Of a stretch of DNA of 42,912 bases, positions 8,031-15,739 are shown piece after piece. Source of the DNA: Salinivenus iranica (lineage in GTDB: Bacteria; Bacteroidota; Rhodothermia; Rhodothermales; Salinibacteraceae); the NCBI GenBank assembly GCA_002894665.1, contig NCRB01000062.1, forward strand, positions 1-42,912, given 5' to 3'. Numbering within the stretch: the first letter of the stretch is position 1; each line of letters begins with the position of its first letter. The position numbers were made by a program, and so were the translations under genes. A model generated the notes under the pieces. It made no database searches and was not told the DNA's origin. It saw nothing but the letters and a program-made list of their open reading frames with translations.

Positions 8031-10490
8031 CTACGCCTCCTCCGACGCCTCCCCGGCCTGCCCGTTGGTCAGGGCAAACTGGCGGCGGCGGTCGGCGTAG
8101 GTCCGCAGGCGCGCCTCGACCCGTCCATTGATTGTATCGTCCGGGTAGCCCCCCTGTTCGTCCCGTGTGCCGGCCTCGGCGCCGGTGAGAAGCTCAATCC
8201 CCTGGTCGATCGTCTCGACCGGGTAGATGTGAAAGTCGCCGGCCTCAGCGGCCTCGACCACGTCGCGGCGGAGCATGAGCTGGTCCGTGTTCGCGGCGGG
8301 GATGAGCACGCCCTGCTCGCCCGTCAGGCCGCGCGCCTGGCACACATCGAAGAAGCCCTCGATTTTTTCGTTGACGCCGCCGATGGGCTGCACCACGCCG
8401 TGCTGGTTCACCGAGCCGGTGACGGCCAGGCTCTGCCGCAGCGGGACGTCGGCCAGGGAGGAGAGCAGGGCGTAGAGCTCGGCCGAGGAGGCGCTGTCCC
8501 CGTCAATCCCGCCGTAGGACTGCTCGAAGACGAGGCTGGCCGAGAGGGACAGCGGGTACCGCTGGGCAAAGCGCCCCTGCAGAAAGCCGGAGAGGATGAG
8601 CACGCCCTTCGAGTGGAGGGGGCCGCCGAGGGCCGCCTCGCGCTCGATGTCCACAATCTCGCCCTTGCCCAGCCGGGTGCGGGCGGTAATGCGGTTGGGT
8701 TTTCCGAACCCGAAGCCCCCGGCCTCCAGGTAGGCGAGCCCGTTGACCTGCCCCACCGCGGCGCCGTCGGTGTCGATGTACAGCGTGTCGCGCTCGATGG
8801 ACTCCTGCACCCGCTCGCGCATCCGGCTGGCCCGCCGGATCTTTTCGTCGATCGCCGTCTGCACGTGTGTAGCCGTCACCGTGGAGGCGTCGTTCTGGTT
8901 GGCCCAGTAGCTGGCCTCCTCCACCAGGTCGCGAATCCGGTCGATGCGGGCGCTCAGCTTTTCGGTGTCGCTCACCAGGCGCACGCTGCGCTCCATGACC
9001 CGCGCCACGCCCGACGAATCGAACGGCGGCAGGTCGTTCTCCGCAATCATCGTGGCGATGAGGTCGGCGTACTCGGCCTCGTGCACGTCGCTCCGGTCGA
9101 TCTGGTCGTCGAAGTCGGCCATGACCTTGAACAGCCGCTCCATGTCTGGGTCGTAGGCGTCGAGCAGGTAGTAGAGCAGCCGCTCGCCCACGACCACCAG
9201 CTTCACGTCGAGCGGAATGGCCTCCGGCTCCAGTGTGACGGTCCGCATGAGGCCGAGCGCCTGGCCGGGCGATTCAATTTGAATCTTGTCGTTGCGCAGG
9301 GCGCGCTTGAGGCCCTCCCAGGCGTAGGGCTGGGTCAGTAGTTTGCGGGCTTCGACGATGAGGTACCCCCCGTTGGCTTCGTGGAGGGCGCCGGGCTGAA
9401 TGAGGTTGAAGTCAGTGACGAGGGCGCCCATCTGGGCGATCTGCTCCACCTGACCCACGAGGTTCTGATAGTTTGGGTTGTCCTCGTAGACCACGGGCGC
9501 GCCGTCTGTGTCGCAGTTGTCGACGAGCAGGTTCACGCGGTAGCGCCGCCAGAAGGCCCCGCCTGGATCGCCCCCTTGCCCGCCGCCCTGTTGGCCCTGC
9601 TGCAGCATGGGCGGCATCTGTCCCTGTTGGCCGCCGTTCTGGGCCGCCTGCACGAATACGTCGACGTTGTCGAGGAGGTCGGCCCGCACGTCGTCGAGGA
9701 AGTCGAGGACCGCCTCGAGGGTGCTGTACTTTTGTCGAAGGGTGTTGATGCCGTCGTCGATGGCAAAGGCCGCCATTTCCTCGTTCAGCTCCTCGATTCG
9801 ATCGCGGGCCTCGCGCTGGCTCTCGGGCACCTTCTGCAGGATGTTCTGCAGCTCCTCCTGGTACGATTCGATTTTGGACTGCACCGCCTCGCGCTCCTCT
9901 TCGGGCATCGACTCCACCTCGTCGGGAGAGAGGACATCGCCGTCGCGGATGGGGGCGAAGGCGAAGCCCTGGGGAGTGCGGATGAGCGCAATGTCGTCCT
10001 CGCGCGCGTCGTCCTGGAGCTCCTCGAGGGCGGCCTCCTGGCCCTGCTGCGCCTCCTCCTGAATCATCTCGCGCCGGGAGTGATACTCCTCGCTCTCGAA
10101 GGCGGCGGGGAGGGCCGTCTTCAGCTCCTCAATGAGGGCCTCCATGTCCTCCTGCAGGTCGCAGCCGCGGCCGGCCGGCAGTCGCAGGGCGCGCGGCTCC
10201 CGCTCGTCGTCGAAGGTGTTGACGTAGCACCAGTCGGGGGGCGTCTCGTCGTCGGCCGCTTCGTCCTCGAGCAGGTGTTGCACGAGCTCGCGGCGGCCCG
10301 TCCCGGTCGGGCCCAGGGCGAAGACGTTGTGCCCGTCGCCGTCGATGTTCATGCCAAACTCGATCGCGTCGACGGCGCGGTCCTGGCCCACCACCTGGGT
10401 GTTGGCGGGCAGGTCGTCGGTGGTCTCAAAGTCAAAGTCGGAGGGGGCAAAGTGTTGGCGAAGGGCGTCCGGGGAAAGGGCGTCGATCAT
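8031..10490 (-). CDS. Lon-like ATP-dependent protease (AAA plus S16, YcbZ/LonB-like)
   Basis: An 819-residue protein starting at the ATG at 10490 (MIDALSPDALRQHF). An AAA-type N-terminal module carries a P-loop-like GPTGTGRRE (60-68), with Arg where a Lys is usual; I believe this variant is common in the family. A helical, Glu/Gln-rich coiled-coil insertion follows (about 112-282), then a Gln/Gly-rich low-complexity linker (about 285-311) and a second AAA part (QPGALHEANGGYLIVEAR, 365-382). The C-terminal S16 protease domain has the Ser-Lys dyad: Ser666 in GIDGDSASSAE and Lys709 in GGVNEKIEGFF. It lacks the canonical LonA substrate-binding N-domain. It probably degrades unfolded or regulatory proteins. 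It is upstream of a universal stress gene. Confidence 0.88.
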   Translation of the reverse strand: MIDALSPDALRQHFAPSDFDFETTDDLPANTQVVGQDRAVDAIEFGMNIDGDGHNVFALGPTGTGRRELVQHLLEDEAADDETPPDWCYVNTFDDEREPRALRLPAGRGCDLQEDMEALIEELKTALPAAFESEEYHSRREMIQEEAQQGQEAALEELQDDAREDDIALIRTPQGFAFAPIRDGDVLSPDEVESMPEEEREAVQSKIESYQEELQNILQKVPESQREARDRIEELNEEMAAFAIDDGINTLRQKYSTLEAVLDFLDDVRADLLDNVDVFVQAAQNGGQQGQMPPMLQQGQQGGGQGGDPGGAFWRRYRVNLLVDNCDTDGAPVVYEDNPNYQNLVGQVEQIAQMGALVTDFNLIQPGALHEANGGYLIVEARKLLTQPYAWEGLKRALRNDKIQIESPGQALGLMRTVTLEPEAIPLDVKLVVVGERLLYYLLDAYDPDMERLFKVMADFDDQIDRSDVHEAEYADLIATMIAENDLPPFDSSGVARVMERSVRLVSDTEKLSARIDRIRDLVEEASYWANQNDASTVTATHVQTAIDEKIRRASRMRERVQESIERDTLYIDTDGAAVGQVNGLAYLEAGGFGFGKPNRITARTRLGKGEIVDIEREAALGGPLHSKGVLILSGFLQGRFAQRYPLSLSASLVFEQSYGGIDGDSASSAELYALLSSLADVPLRQSLAVTGSVNQHGVVQPIGGVNEKIEGFFDVCQARGLTGEQGVLIPAANTDQLMLRRDVVEAAEAGDFHIYPVETIDQGIELLTGAEAGTRDEQGGYPDDTINGRVEARLRTYADRRRQFALTNGQAGEASEEA

Positions 10491-10725
10491 GTGGTCGAGG
10501 GTGGCCGTCGGTTGGTGGAAGGGACGCCGTGGGGGAGAGGCGCCCCGTCGACGAAGAATTGCAATAGGACATGAATGGTTTTTTAAGCAGTCTCTCGACT
10601 GGAGTTCGGCGCAGGTCGCACCCTCACACAAACATCACCTGCGCCCATACAAGGGGGCGGCGGGGAAAGTGGACAGTCGGCCCCGGGGGATCGGATCGAC
10701 GGCGCTCTGTTCTGGAGGGGCGGGG

Positions 10726-11520
10726 TTACCGGGGGGCGCAGTACGCCGCCGTGGACTGGACGCGGTGCACGACGGCGGAATGGCCGGGGCGCAGAACGAA
10801 CTCGCTGAGGCCCACGTCGTCGGTCGCGGGGTGCCAGTCGTAGGTGTAGCCGAGGCCGGTGAAGGGGTAGCCGTCCGGGCCGTAGGACGTTTGCTTCAGC
10901 GTACGAAACCATTCGCGGTGGGACGCGCTGATCTGGGCGTGCCGGGCGGGGACGGGCGTGCGCAGTTCGCACTCTCGGTCGCTCACCTCGGGGTCGGGGC
11001 AGGGGCGGACGAGGTCCCGGGGGCGCACCCACAGTTCCACGAACCGATCGTAGTCGACGTCGGGCGGCAGGCCGAGGCGCTGGGCGAGGCGGAGGGTGAG
11101 GGCGTCGTCGGAGCGATCCAGCCCGCGGCAGAACTGCCGGAGCTGGGGCGCGGCGGTCACCCACACGTCCGCGTCCGTCGTCACCGTGTCCCCGGCGGCC
11201 GCCTCGGGCCACGTGTCGGCCCCGCCCCACGTCACGACCCGCACGCGCCGTGTCGAGTCCCGCCGATTTTGCCACACCAGATCGTCGTTGTAGGGGGCGA
11301 GGGGCGTGAGCGTCGTCGTGAGGTCCGCCGGTGTGGCGGTGCGGGCATCCGCGATGGCGGCCCGGTAGAGCGAATCCGGCGCGGGGGCGGTCGCCCGGTC
11401 GTCGGTTGCCGCACGATCCGTGCCTCCGCAGCCCGCGATTAGGAGCAGGAGGCCGAGGGCCAGAAGCCCGCGGAGGGCCGGGGCCGTTGCAGTGGTGGGG
11501 AACAGTGTCCGGTTCGTCAT
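10726..11520 (-). CDS. Conserved hypothetical lipoprotein
   Basis: A 264-residue protein with a lipoprotein signal peptide: charged MTNRTL, hydrophobic LLALGLLLLIAGC, and Cys31 as the first mature residue. I start it at the ATG at 11520 rather than 11538 because this gives the normal signal length. The mature protein includes VWVTAAPQLRQFCRGLD, LRLAQRLGLPPDVDYDRFVELWV and RPCPDPEVSDREC, which look like a conserved globular domain seen in hypothetical proteins. I cannot name a family. Three or more cysteines in the mature part (FCRG, RPCPD, DRECE and a C-terminal AAYCAPR) suggest disulfides in the periplasm. It is in the same direction as the Lon-like gene, 235 bp away, and is likely a separate unit. 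Confidence 0.7.
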   Translation of the reverse strand: MTNRTLFPTTATAPALRGLLALGLLLLIAGCGGTDRAATDDRATAPAPDSLYRAAIADARTATPADLTTTLTPLAPYNDDLVWQNRRDSTRRVRVVTWGGADTWPEAAAGDTVTTDADVWVTAAPQLRQFCRGLDRSDDALTLRLAQRLGLPPDVDYDRFVELWVRPRDLVRPCPDPEVSDRECELRTPVPARHAQISASHREWFRTLKQTSYGPDGYPFTGLGYTYDWHPATDDVGLSEFVLRPGHSAVVHRVQSTAAYCAPR

Positions 11521-11556
11521 CCGCTCAACCGATTTCACATTCTGCTTAGTACTTCG

Positions 11557-11907
11557 TCAAGTTAATTCTTCGGGGGCCGAATCGAACTCATAATCCCGAA
11601 CATCCAGCACGTCATGTCGAGCACGGTCGAGACATCTTCCTGGCGAAGCCGCCGCCTTCGGGGAGGCTTCTCGACTGTGCTGGGAGCGAACCACGCGATT
11701 GGAGGTGCTCCGCCCCTCGTCCCCCAGCAGGTCGACGAGCGCGACGAGGTCGAGCACGATGATGAGGGTGCCGCCAAAGCCCCAGTACGGCGAGCTCATG
11801 CGCTCGAACAGGTTGGGCCCGCCGCAGCCGGTGAGGAGGACGGTGAGTGGAGCAAGGGCGGCGAGGAGGAGCGGTCGAAGGGCGAACGAGCGATTCTTGG
11901 CGAGCAT
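11557..11907 (-). CDS. Small lipoprotein with one membrane segment; C-terminus overlaps a repeat
   Basis: A 116-residue ORF starting at the ATG at 11907. A signal peptide ends LTVLLTGC (Cys28). A hydrophobic segment then reads GFGGTLIIVLDLVALVDLLG, the pattern of short membrane lipoproteins with one helix followed by DLLG. From about residue 70 (RSQHSREASPKAAAS onward) the composition changes to charged and unstructured, and the underlying DNA is a palindromic repeat (11620-11681). The present C-terminus is probably repeat-derived, having replaced the original end. Whether the protein is functional is unclear. Confidence 0.55.
   Translation of the reverse strand: MLAKNRSFALRPLLLAALAPLTVLLTGCGGPNLFERMSSPYWGFGGTLIIVLDLVALVDLLGDEGRSTSNRVVRSQHSREASPKAAASPGRCLDRARHDVLDVRDYEFDSAPEELT
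11620..11681. repeat. REP-like palindromic element
   Basis: An imperfect inverted repeat: left arm AGCACGGTCGAGA (11620-11632) pairs with right arm TCTCGACTGTGCT (11669-11681). An inner GAAGCC/GGCTTC pair (11645-11650 and 11665-11670) surrounds a GC-rich loop. The flanking ATGTCGAGCACGGTCGAGACATCTTCC resembles the short palindromic repeats containing GTCGAG and GAGACATC that are scattered between genes in Bacteroidota-like genomes. It lies inside the 3' end of the small lipoprotein ORF. Confidence 0.65.
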
Positions 11908-12058
11908 GGGAGGAGGAGAGGTCAAGGAAAGAGAGGGCCTGCCTCCAACCTACGGATAAACGGTCGGAATGGGTACAGGGGGGGAGAGCGCGGGAGAATG
12001 GGGGAAGAGAGGGCGTGTGTGAATGGGGGAATGGGAAAAGGAGGGATGACAGAAAAAC

Positions 12059-12111
12059 GTTCCAACCTTCAACGTCCTAACCGTCAACCTTCTAACCCCC
12101 AACCTTCCAAC
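12059..12111. repeat. Degenerate heptamer/octamer array ending in AAC
   Basis: Seven consecutive units of alternating length 8,7,8,7,8,7,8: gttccaac, cttcaac, gtcctaac, cgtcaac, cttctaac, ccccaac, cttccaac. The higher-order period is therefore 15 bp. It lies in the 283-bp spacer before dusB. The purine-rich stretch just upstream (11995-12048) repeats gaatggggga twice. No protein features are seen in any frame. Confidence 0.6.
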
Positions 12112-12190
12112 GCACTCCGGGAACCACCGCCCGCAGTGCCCGCGTTTCCCTGGTTCAGACAATCCTGTTGCACGAGCCTCAAGCCTCCGC

Positions 12191-13327
12191 ATGCGCATCG
12201 GTCACCTCGACTTCGACGACCGGCCTCTGTTCCTGGCCCCGATGGAGGACGTGAGCGACCCCCCGTTCCGCATCCTCTGCAAACGGTACGGGGCCGACAT
12301 GATGTACACCGAGTTCGTCTCCTCGGCGGGCCTGCTCCGCGAGCAGGAGCACGAGCAGCAGAAGCTGGAGATCTTCGACGAGGAGCGGCCCATCGGCATC
12401 CAGGTGTGGGGCGGCGAGATCGACGAGGTGAGGAACGCCACGCCGATGGTCGACGCCGCCGGGCCGGACGTGATCGACATCAACTTCGGCTGCCCCGTGC
12501 GCAAGATTGTCCAGAAGGATGGCGGGGCGGGGGTGCTGCGCAACCTCGACAAGATGCGCGACATCACGGCGGCGGTGATGGAGGAGGCCACCCGCCCAGT
12601 GACCGTCAAAACCCGCCTGGGCTGGGACGACGACTCGATTCACATCGTGGAGGTGGCCCGCATGCTCGAGAACATGGGCGTGGCGGCGCTCACGGTGCAC
12701 GCCCGCACCCGCGATCAGAAGTACAAGGGGGACGCGCGCTGGGAGTGGCTGCGGAAGATTAAGGAGGAGGGCACCCGCGACATGCCCTTCATCGGCAACG
12801 GCGACGCGCTGGGCCCGGAGGCCATCGAGGCGATGTTTGAGGAGACCGGCGTGGACGGCGTGATGATGGGCCGCGGCGCGCTGGGCAACCCGTGGATTTT
12901 CGACCGCGCCAAAAAATACATGGAGACCGGCGAGCTGCCCCCGCCGCCCGACTGGGAGGAGCGCGTGCAGGTGGTGGCCGAGCACCTGTCCCTCAAGTGC
13001 GAGTGGCTCGGCGAGCGGACCGGCGTGCTGGAGATGCGGAAGAACTACAGCAGCTACTTCAAGGGCTTCCGCAACGCCTCCACGCTGCGGCACAAGCTCA
13101 TGCAGCCGGAGACGAAGGACGGCGTGCTGGAGGTCCTGCTCAACTTCAAGCCGGATGCGCCGGACATCCAGGTGCCCGCCGCGAAGCTCCCCGAGCAGAC
13201 CGCCGACCCGGACGCGGTGGAGACGACCAAGCCCGACGTGCCGGACGACCTGCCGTCGCCGGGCGGGGATGGCGCGGACGAGGAGGTGGGGACGAAGACG
13301 GCCGAGTTGCCCCCGTCGATGGCGTAA
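12191..13327 (+). CDS. dusB: tRNA-dihydrouridine synthase B
   Basis: A flavoenzyme of 378 residues that reduces specific uridines in the tRNA D-loop with NADPH. The FMN-binding barrel starts at once: PLFLAPMEDVSDPPFR (12-27). The catalytic Cys101 is in DINFGCPVRKIVQKDGGAG. Further matches are VTVKTRLGWDDDS, TVHARTRDQKYKG, PFIGNGDALGPEAI and MMGRGALGNPWIF, all characteristic of DusB/NifR3. The core ends near residue 320. The last 55 or so residues are acidic and proline-rich (PDAVETTKPDVPDDLPSPGGDGADEE), longer than the typical DusB of about 320-330 and consistent with a halophile tail. In E. coli dusB lies upstream of fis; no fis is seen here. Confidence 0.95.
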   Translation: MRIGHLDFDDRPLFLAPMEDVSDPPFRILCKRYGADMMYTEFVSSAGLLREQEHEQQKLEIFDEERPIGIQVWGGEIDEVRNATPMVDAAGPDVIDINFGCPVRKIVQKDGGAGVLRNLDKMRDITAAVMEEATRPVTVKTRLGWDDDSIHIVEVARMLENMGVAALTVHARTRDQKYKGDARWEWLRKIKEEGTRDMPFIGNGDALGPEAIEAMFEETGVDGVMMGRGALGNPWIFDRAKKYMETGELPPPPDWEERVQVVAEHLSLKCEWLGERTGVLEMRKNYSSYFKGFRNASTLRHKLMQPETKDGVLEVLLNFKPDAPDIQVPAAKLPEQTADPDAVETTKPDVPDDLPSPGGDGADEEVGTKTAELPPSMA

Positions 13328-13456
13328 AGGTGTAGGGGCATGGGCACATCCGGTCGTTATAGGCCTCTCGATCTCGCCTACTGCCCGTCCCCCGTCCTCG
13401 CCGATCGACTCCTCGTCGGGCTGGTGTAGGGGATCGATCTCTCCGTCCTGGATGGA

Positions 13457-13509
13457 GCCCCGGCGGCGAGGCACTTGCACGTGGCCAGTGTGCTCCACGT
13501 TGCCGGGGC
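13457..13509. repeat. Nested GC-rich inverted repeat between dusB and the winged-helix gene
   Basis: The outer arms GCCCCGGC (13457-13464) and GCCGGGGC (13502-13509) are perfectly complementary, as are the inner arms ACGTGG (13479-13484) and CCACGT (13495-13500). The transcript would form a two-tier hairpin. No T-run follows on the plus strand, so it is not a standard terminator for dusB. It could be an RNA processing stem or a structured small RNA. Confidence 0.4.
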
Positions 13510-13523
13510 GGGGCGATTGGCAG

Positions 13524-13562
13524 AAAAAACGCCCGCCTCGAGTGAGGTCGAGACGGGCGGGG
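13524..13562 (-). terminator. Rho-independent terminator of the winged-helix gene
   Basis: Read on the minus strand, the hairpin CCCGCCCGTCTCGA...TCGAGGCGGGCG is followed by TTTTTT (13529-13524). It lies about 35 bp past the stop codon of the winged-helix gene (13596). The stem is about 11 bp with one mismatch, and the loop is about 6 nt. Confidence 0.8.
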
Positions 13563-13595
13563 GAGGATCGGGCCGATGGTCCCAGGGCAACCCCG

Positions 13596-13982
13596 TTACT
13601 CCGTAGGGGGGGAGGACACCGTGCGGGTGTGGGCGGACTCACGGTCCGAGGGACGCCGATCCGGGGCCTGCTCCGGCTGCTCCTGGGAGGAGGGAGGGGG
13701 CGCAGGGGTTGTTCCCCGGGCCCGAATTTCCGTGACCCACTGGAAGGAGCCGTCGTACTGCCGCTTCTTTTCCCGGTGGGCGTAGCCGCGCTCCTCCAAC
13801 TCCGTCAGGATGCGGTCGAGCTTGTCGGGCGTACAGGGAGCGGCCTGTGCCAGGTCGTCCATCCGGAGTTCCCAGTCGTTCGGCTTCGAGAGGAGGTAGG
13901 CCAAGAGGCCGCGGGCCTCCCACGAGAGCGTCTCGTCGGTCGGCCAGGTGCGTTGGGTGCGTCGAGTGCGAACAAGAGCCAT
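13596..13982 (-). CDS. Small winged-helix DNA-binding protein, plasmid/phage replication type
   Basis: A 128-residue protein from the ATG at 13982. The pattern LSWEARGLLAYLLSKPNDWELRMDDLAQAAPCTPDKLDRILTELEERGYAHREKKRQ (24-79, quoted in pieces: LSWEARGLLAYLLSKPNDW, then LDRILTELEERGYAHRE) matches winged-helix domains in plasmid and phage replication proteins. There the first helix is usually LS.KAKGLLAYL and the wing is RGY..RE..R. A disordered, proline- and acid-rich tail (APPPSSQEQPEQAPDRRPSDRE) follows. It stands alone: no Rep, integrase or phage genes lie nearby. It may be a domesticated regulator. A strong terminator follows it. Confidence 0.7.
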   Translation of the reverse strand: MALVRTRRTQRTWPTDETLSWEARGLLAYLLSKPNDWELRMDDLAQAAPCTPDKLDRILTELEERGYAHREKKRQYDGSFQWVTEIRARGTTPAPPPSSQEQPEQAPDRRPSDRESAHTRTVSSPPTE

Positions 13983-14361
13983 GCTGTGTGTCTCGGTCGA
14001 TTCTGAAGAAGGGCACGCGGTGCCCGGCGGGGCATCGGGACGGTCTTTCCCCGAGTGCCGCGTTCTCCTATCCCCCTGGACGGCCGCGGTTGTTATTCGA
14101 ATGTGAGGGAAGGGCTTTCTACGCCGCAATTTGTTGAGAACCAGATCCCGCCTTCGTTGAGCGCTCTGTGGTCGCCCCGGACGGCCCGCGCAGGCGGTTG
14201 CAGAACGCGGACCGTGGTTCGGCGAGGGGCCCGGAGGCGGGCCGGGAGAGAGAGGCGTCCGCAACGAACATCCGCCCGGACTGGCAGTGATACGTTGCGA
14301 CACTTCTGCTCGTGAGGAGGTCGGACCCTGCTTCTGTTTCCACACCAACCGCTTTTTTCCG
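13983..14361. other. Divergent intergenic region, no gene seen
   Basis: This lies between the winged-helix gene (minus) and the SCP2-like gene (plus). The open frames are proline/arginine-rich shadows. It must contain two promoters, but none could be placed. No strong palindrome or repeat was seen. Confidence 0.4.
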
Positions 14362-14805
14362 ATGAGTGACGACGCGCCCCGCTACTGGACGCCTGCGTAC
14401 ATCGAACGCTTCGTGGAGGCCCTAAATGGCGACGAGGAGTTCCAGAACACCGCCAGTTCCTTCTCCAAAACCGTGGAGCTGCGCTGCCTCGATACGCCCG
14501 ACGGGGAGGATGTCTCGGCCACCTATACGTTTGAGGAAGGGCGGGTCGTTGACGTAGACCTCTGGATTGACGACGCCCCCTCCGAGGAGATGCGCGAGGA
14601 GCCGGTCGACAAAGACACGGTAATGGCGCGCGCCACAGCCTCCTACGAGGTGTGGACGAAGATGGACCAGGGCGAGATGGGGGCCACCGAGGCCCTTGCC
14701 TCGCCGGACTATAAAATCGAAGGCTCCATGATGCAGATCATGTCCAATATGGGCGTCTTCCGCGGTATGAACAAGGTGGCCGCCAACGTGGAGAAAACAT
14801 ATTAA
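14362..14805 (+). CDS. SCP2 sterol/lipid-carrier domain-like protein
   Basis: A 147-residue acidic cytoplasmic protein from the ATG at 14362 (MSDDAPRYWTPAYIERFVEAL). The pattern fits a stand-alone SCP2 fold: an N-terminal helix, TVELRCLDTPDGEDVSATYTFEEGRVVDVDLWI as paired strands, ATASYEVWTKMDQGEMGATEALASPDYKIEG, and a final helix (MMQIMSNMGVFRGMNKVAANV). SCP2 proteins bind sterols, fatty acids or acyl-CoA in a hydrophobic tunnel. The position next to a phasin and a wax ester synthase suggests lipid binding, which is inference. The DNA gives no sign of a signal peptide. Confidence 0.7.
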   Translation: MSDDAPRYWTPAYIERFVEALNGDEEFQNTASSFSKTVELRCLDTPDGEDVSATYTFEEGRVVDVDLWIDDAPSEEMREEPVDKDTVMARATASYEVWTKMDQGEMGATEALASPDYKIEGSMMQIMSNMGVFRGMNKVAANVEKTY

Positions 14806-14868
14806 CCAGAAAGAGATTCCGTCTTGGACCGCACCTCCCCTCTTGTTCGCATCTCGTTCTGATCCGAC

Positions 14869-15705
14869 ATGGTATATGCTCGGGCGGCCCTCTTCGGACT
14901 GTTGGTTGTTGTTCTCTGTGCCTGCGATTTGGGGGCGGGATCTGAACCGTATCTGCCTGATGGGGTCTCCCCTGCTGTTTTTGAGCACGGGGAGGCCTGG
15001 ACGTACGATGTCGTCGTCACCCAGTCGCCGGTCGACACCAGCGCCGTCGACACCCTCGGAGACGTGACGGCCCGCATGGAGGTGGCAGACATGAATGGGG
15101 CGGCCGGCGGGCGCTCGGGGCTTGTCGTTCTGGATGTGTACCGGCCGGCGGCCCCGGACACCGTCGAGCGCACCTGGTACGACCAGTCGCCCGATTCCCT
15201 CGTCGATGTGGCGTACACCCGGCCGAGGGTCCCCTGGGCCCAGCCGCTTCTTCGCACGGGGCGCGCGGAGGGGACGCCGCCGGAGCGCCTGGCGCGTGGC
15301 GTGGCCGGGCTGCCCGCGCTTGTCCGCCGCCGCCTCGCGTCGTCCGGGACTCGGATGCAGACGACGTCCGACTCGATCCAGGTGCGGGAGGATTCTCGGG
15401 TGGTCCTCCAGGCACCGTTGCGAGAGGGGGAGGCGTGGACTTCTTTTCGGGTGCCCTTCCGGGCGCGGCGATTTGTGGCGGGGCCGGCCACGGTGGAGGG
15501 ACCGGCGGGCATGGTGGAGGCGGTAGAGGTGGTGACCACCCTCCCCGAAACAGCGCCTTCGCTTCGGTGGTCGGACTACTACACGGAGGATGGGCTCGTG
15601 CGCCGCGTCGTGACCGATACGGTCGAGGTGCGGGGGCCGGGTGGGGAGCGGCAGGGATCTGCTGTCACACGGGAGGCATACGACTTGATCACATACGAAA
15701 ACTGA
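14869..15705 (+). CDS. Uncharacterised lipoprotein
   Basis: A 278-residue exported protein. A short signal peptide, RAALFGLLVVVLCAC, places the lipid-modified residue at Cys19 (lipobox VLCAC). The mature part is a beta-rich domain: AVFEHGEAWTYDVVVTQSP, GRSGLVVLDVYRPAAPDTVERTWYDQ, VVLQAPLREGEAWTSFRVPF and SDYYTEDGLVRRVVTD. The repeated pattern of an input value followed by a regression-like YTEDGLVRR strand is common in Bacteroidota lipoproteins of unknown function. I recognise no catalytic motif. It lies between the SCP2-like and phasin genes, all on the plus strand with spacings of 63 and 34 bp, so they may form an operon. Confidence 0.7.
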   Translation: MVYARAALFGLLVVVLCACDLGAGSEPYLPDGVSPAVFEHGEAWTYDVVVTQSPVDTSAVDTLGDVTARMEVADMNGAAGGRSGLVVLDVYRPAAPDTVERTWYDQSPDSLVDVAYTRPRVPWAQPLLRTGRAEGTPPERLARGVAGLPALVRRRLASSGTRMQTTSDSIQVREDSRVVLQAPLREGEAWTSFRVPFRARRFVAGPATVEGPAGMVEAVEVVTTLPETAPSLRWSDYYTEDGLVRRVVTDTVEVRGPGGERQGSAVTREAYDLITYEN

Positions 15706-15739
15706 GTCTCCGTTTCGCTTTCACCATTGCTTCCTCGCC

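Noticed and set aside
7971-9341. Long plus-strand open frame opposite the Lon-like protease gene
   Set aside because: It lies entirely antisense to a convincing gene, has Gly/Val/His-rich composition typical of GC-rich shadows, and no domain pattern.
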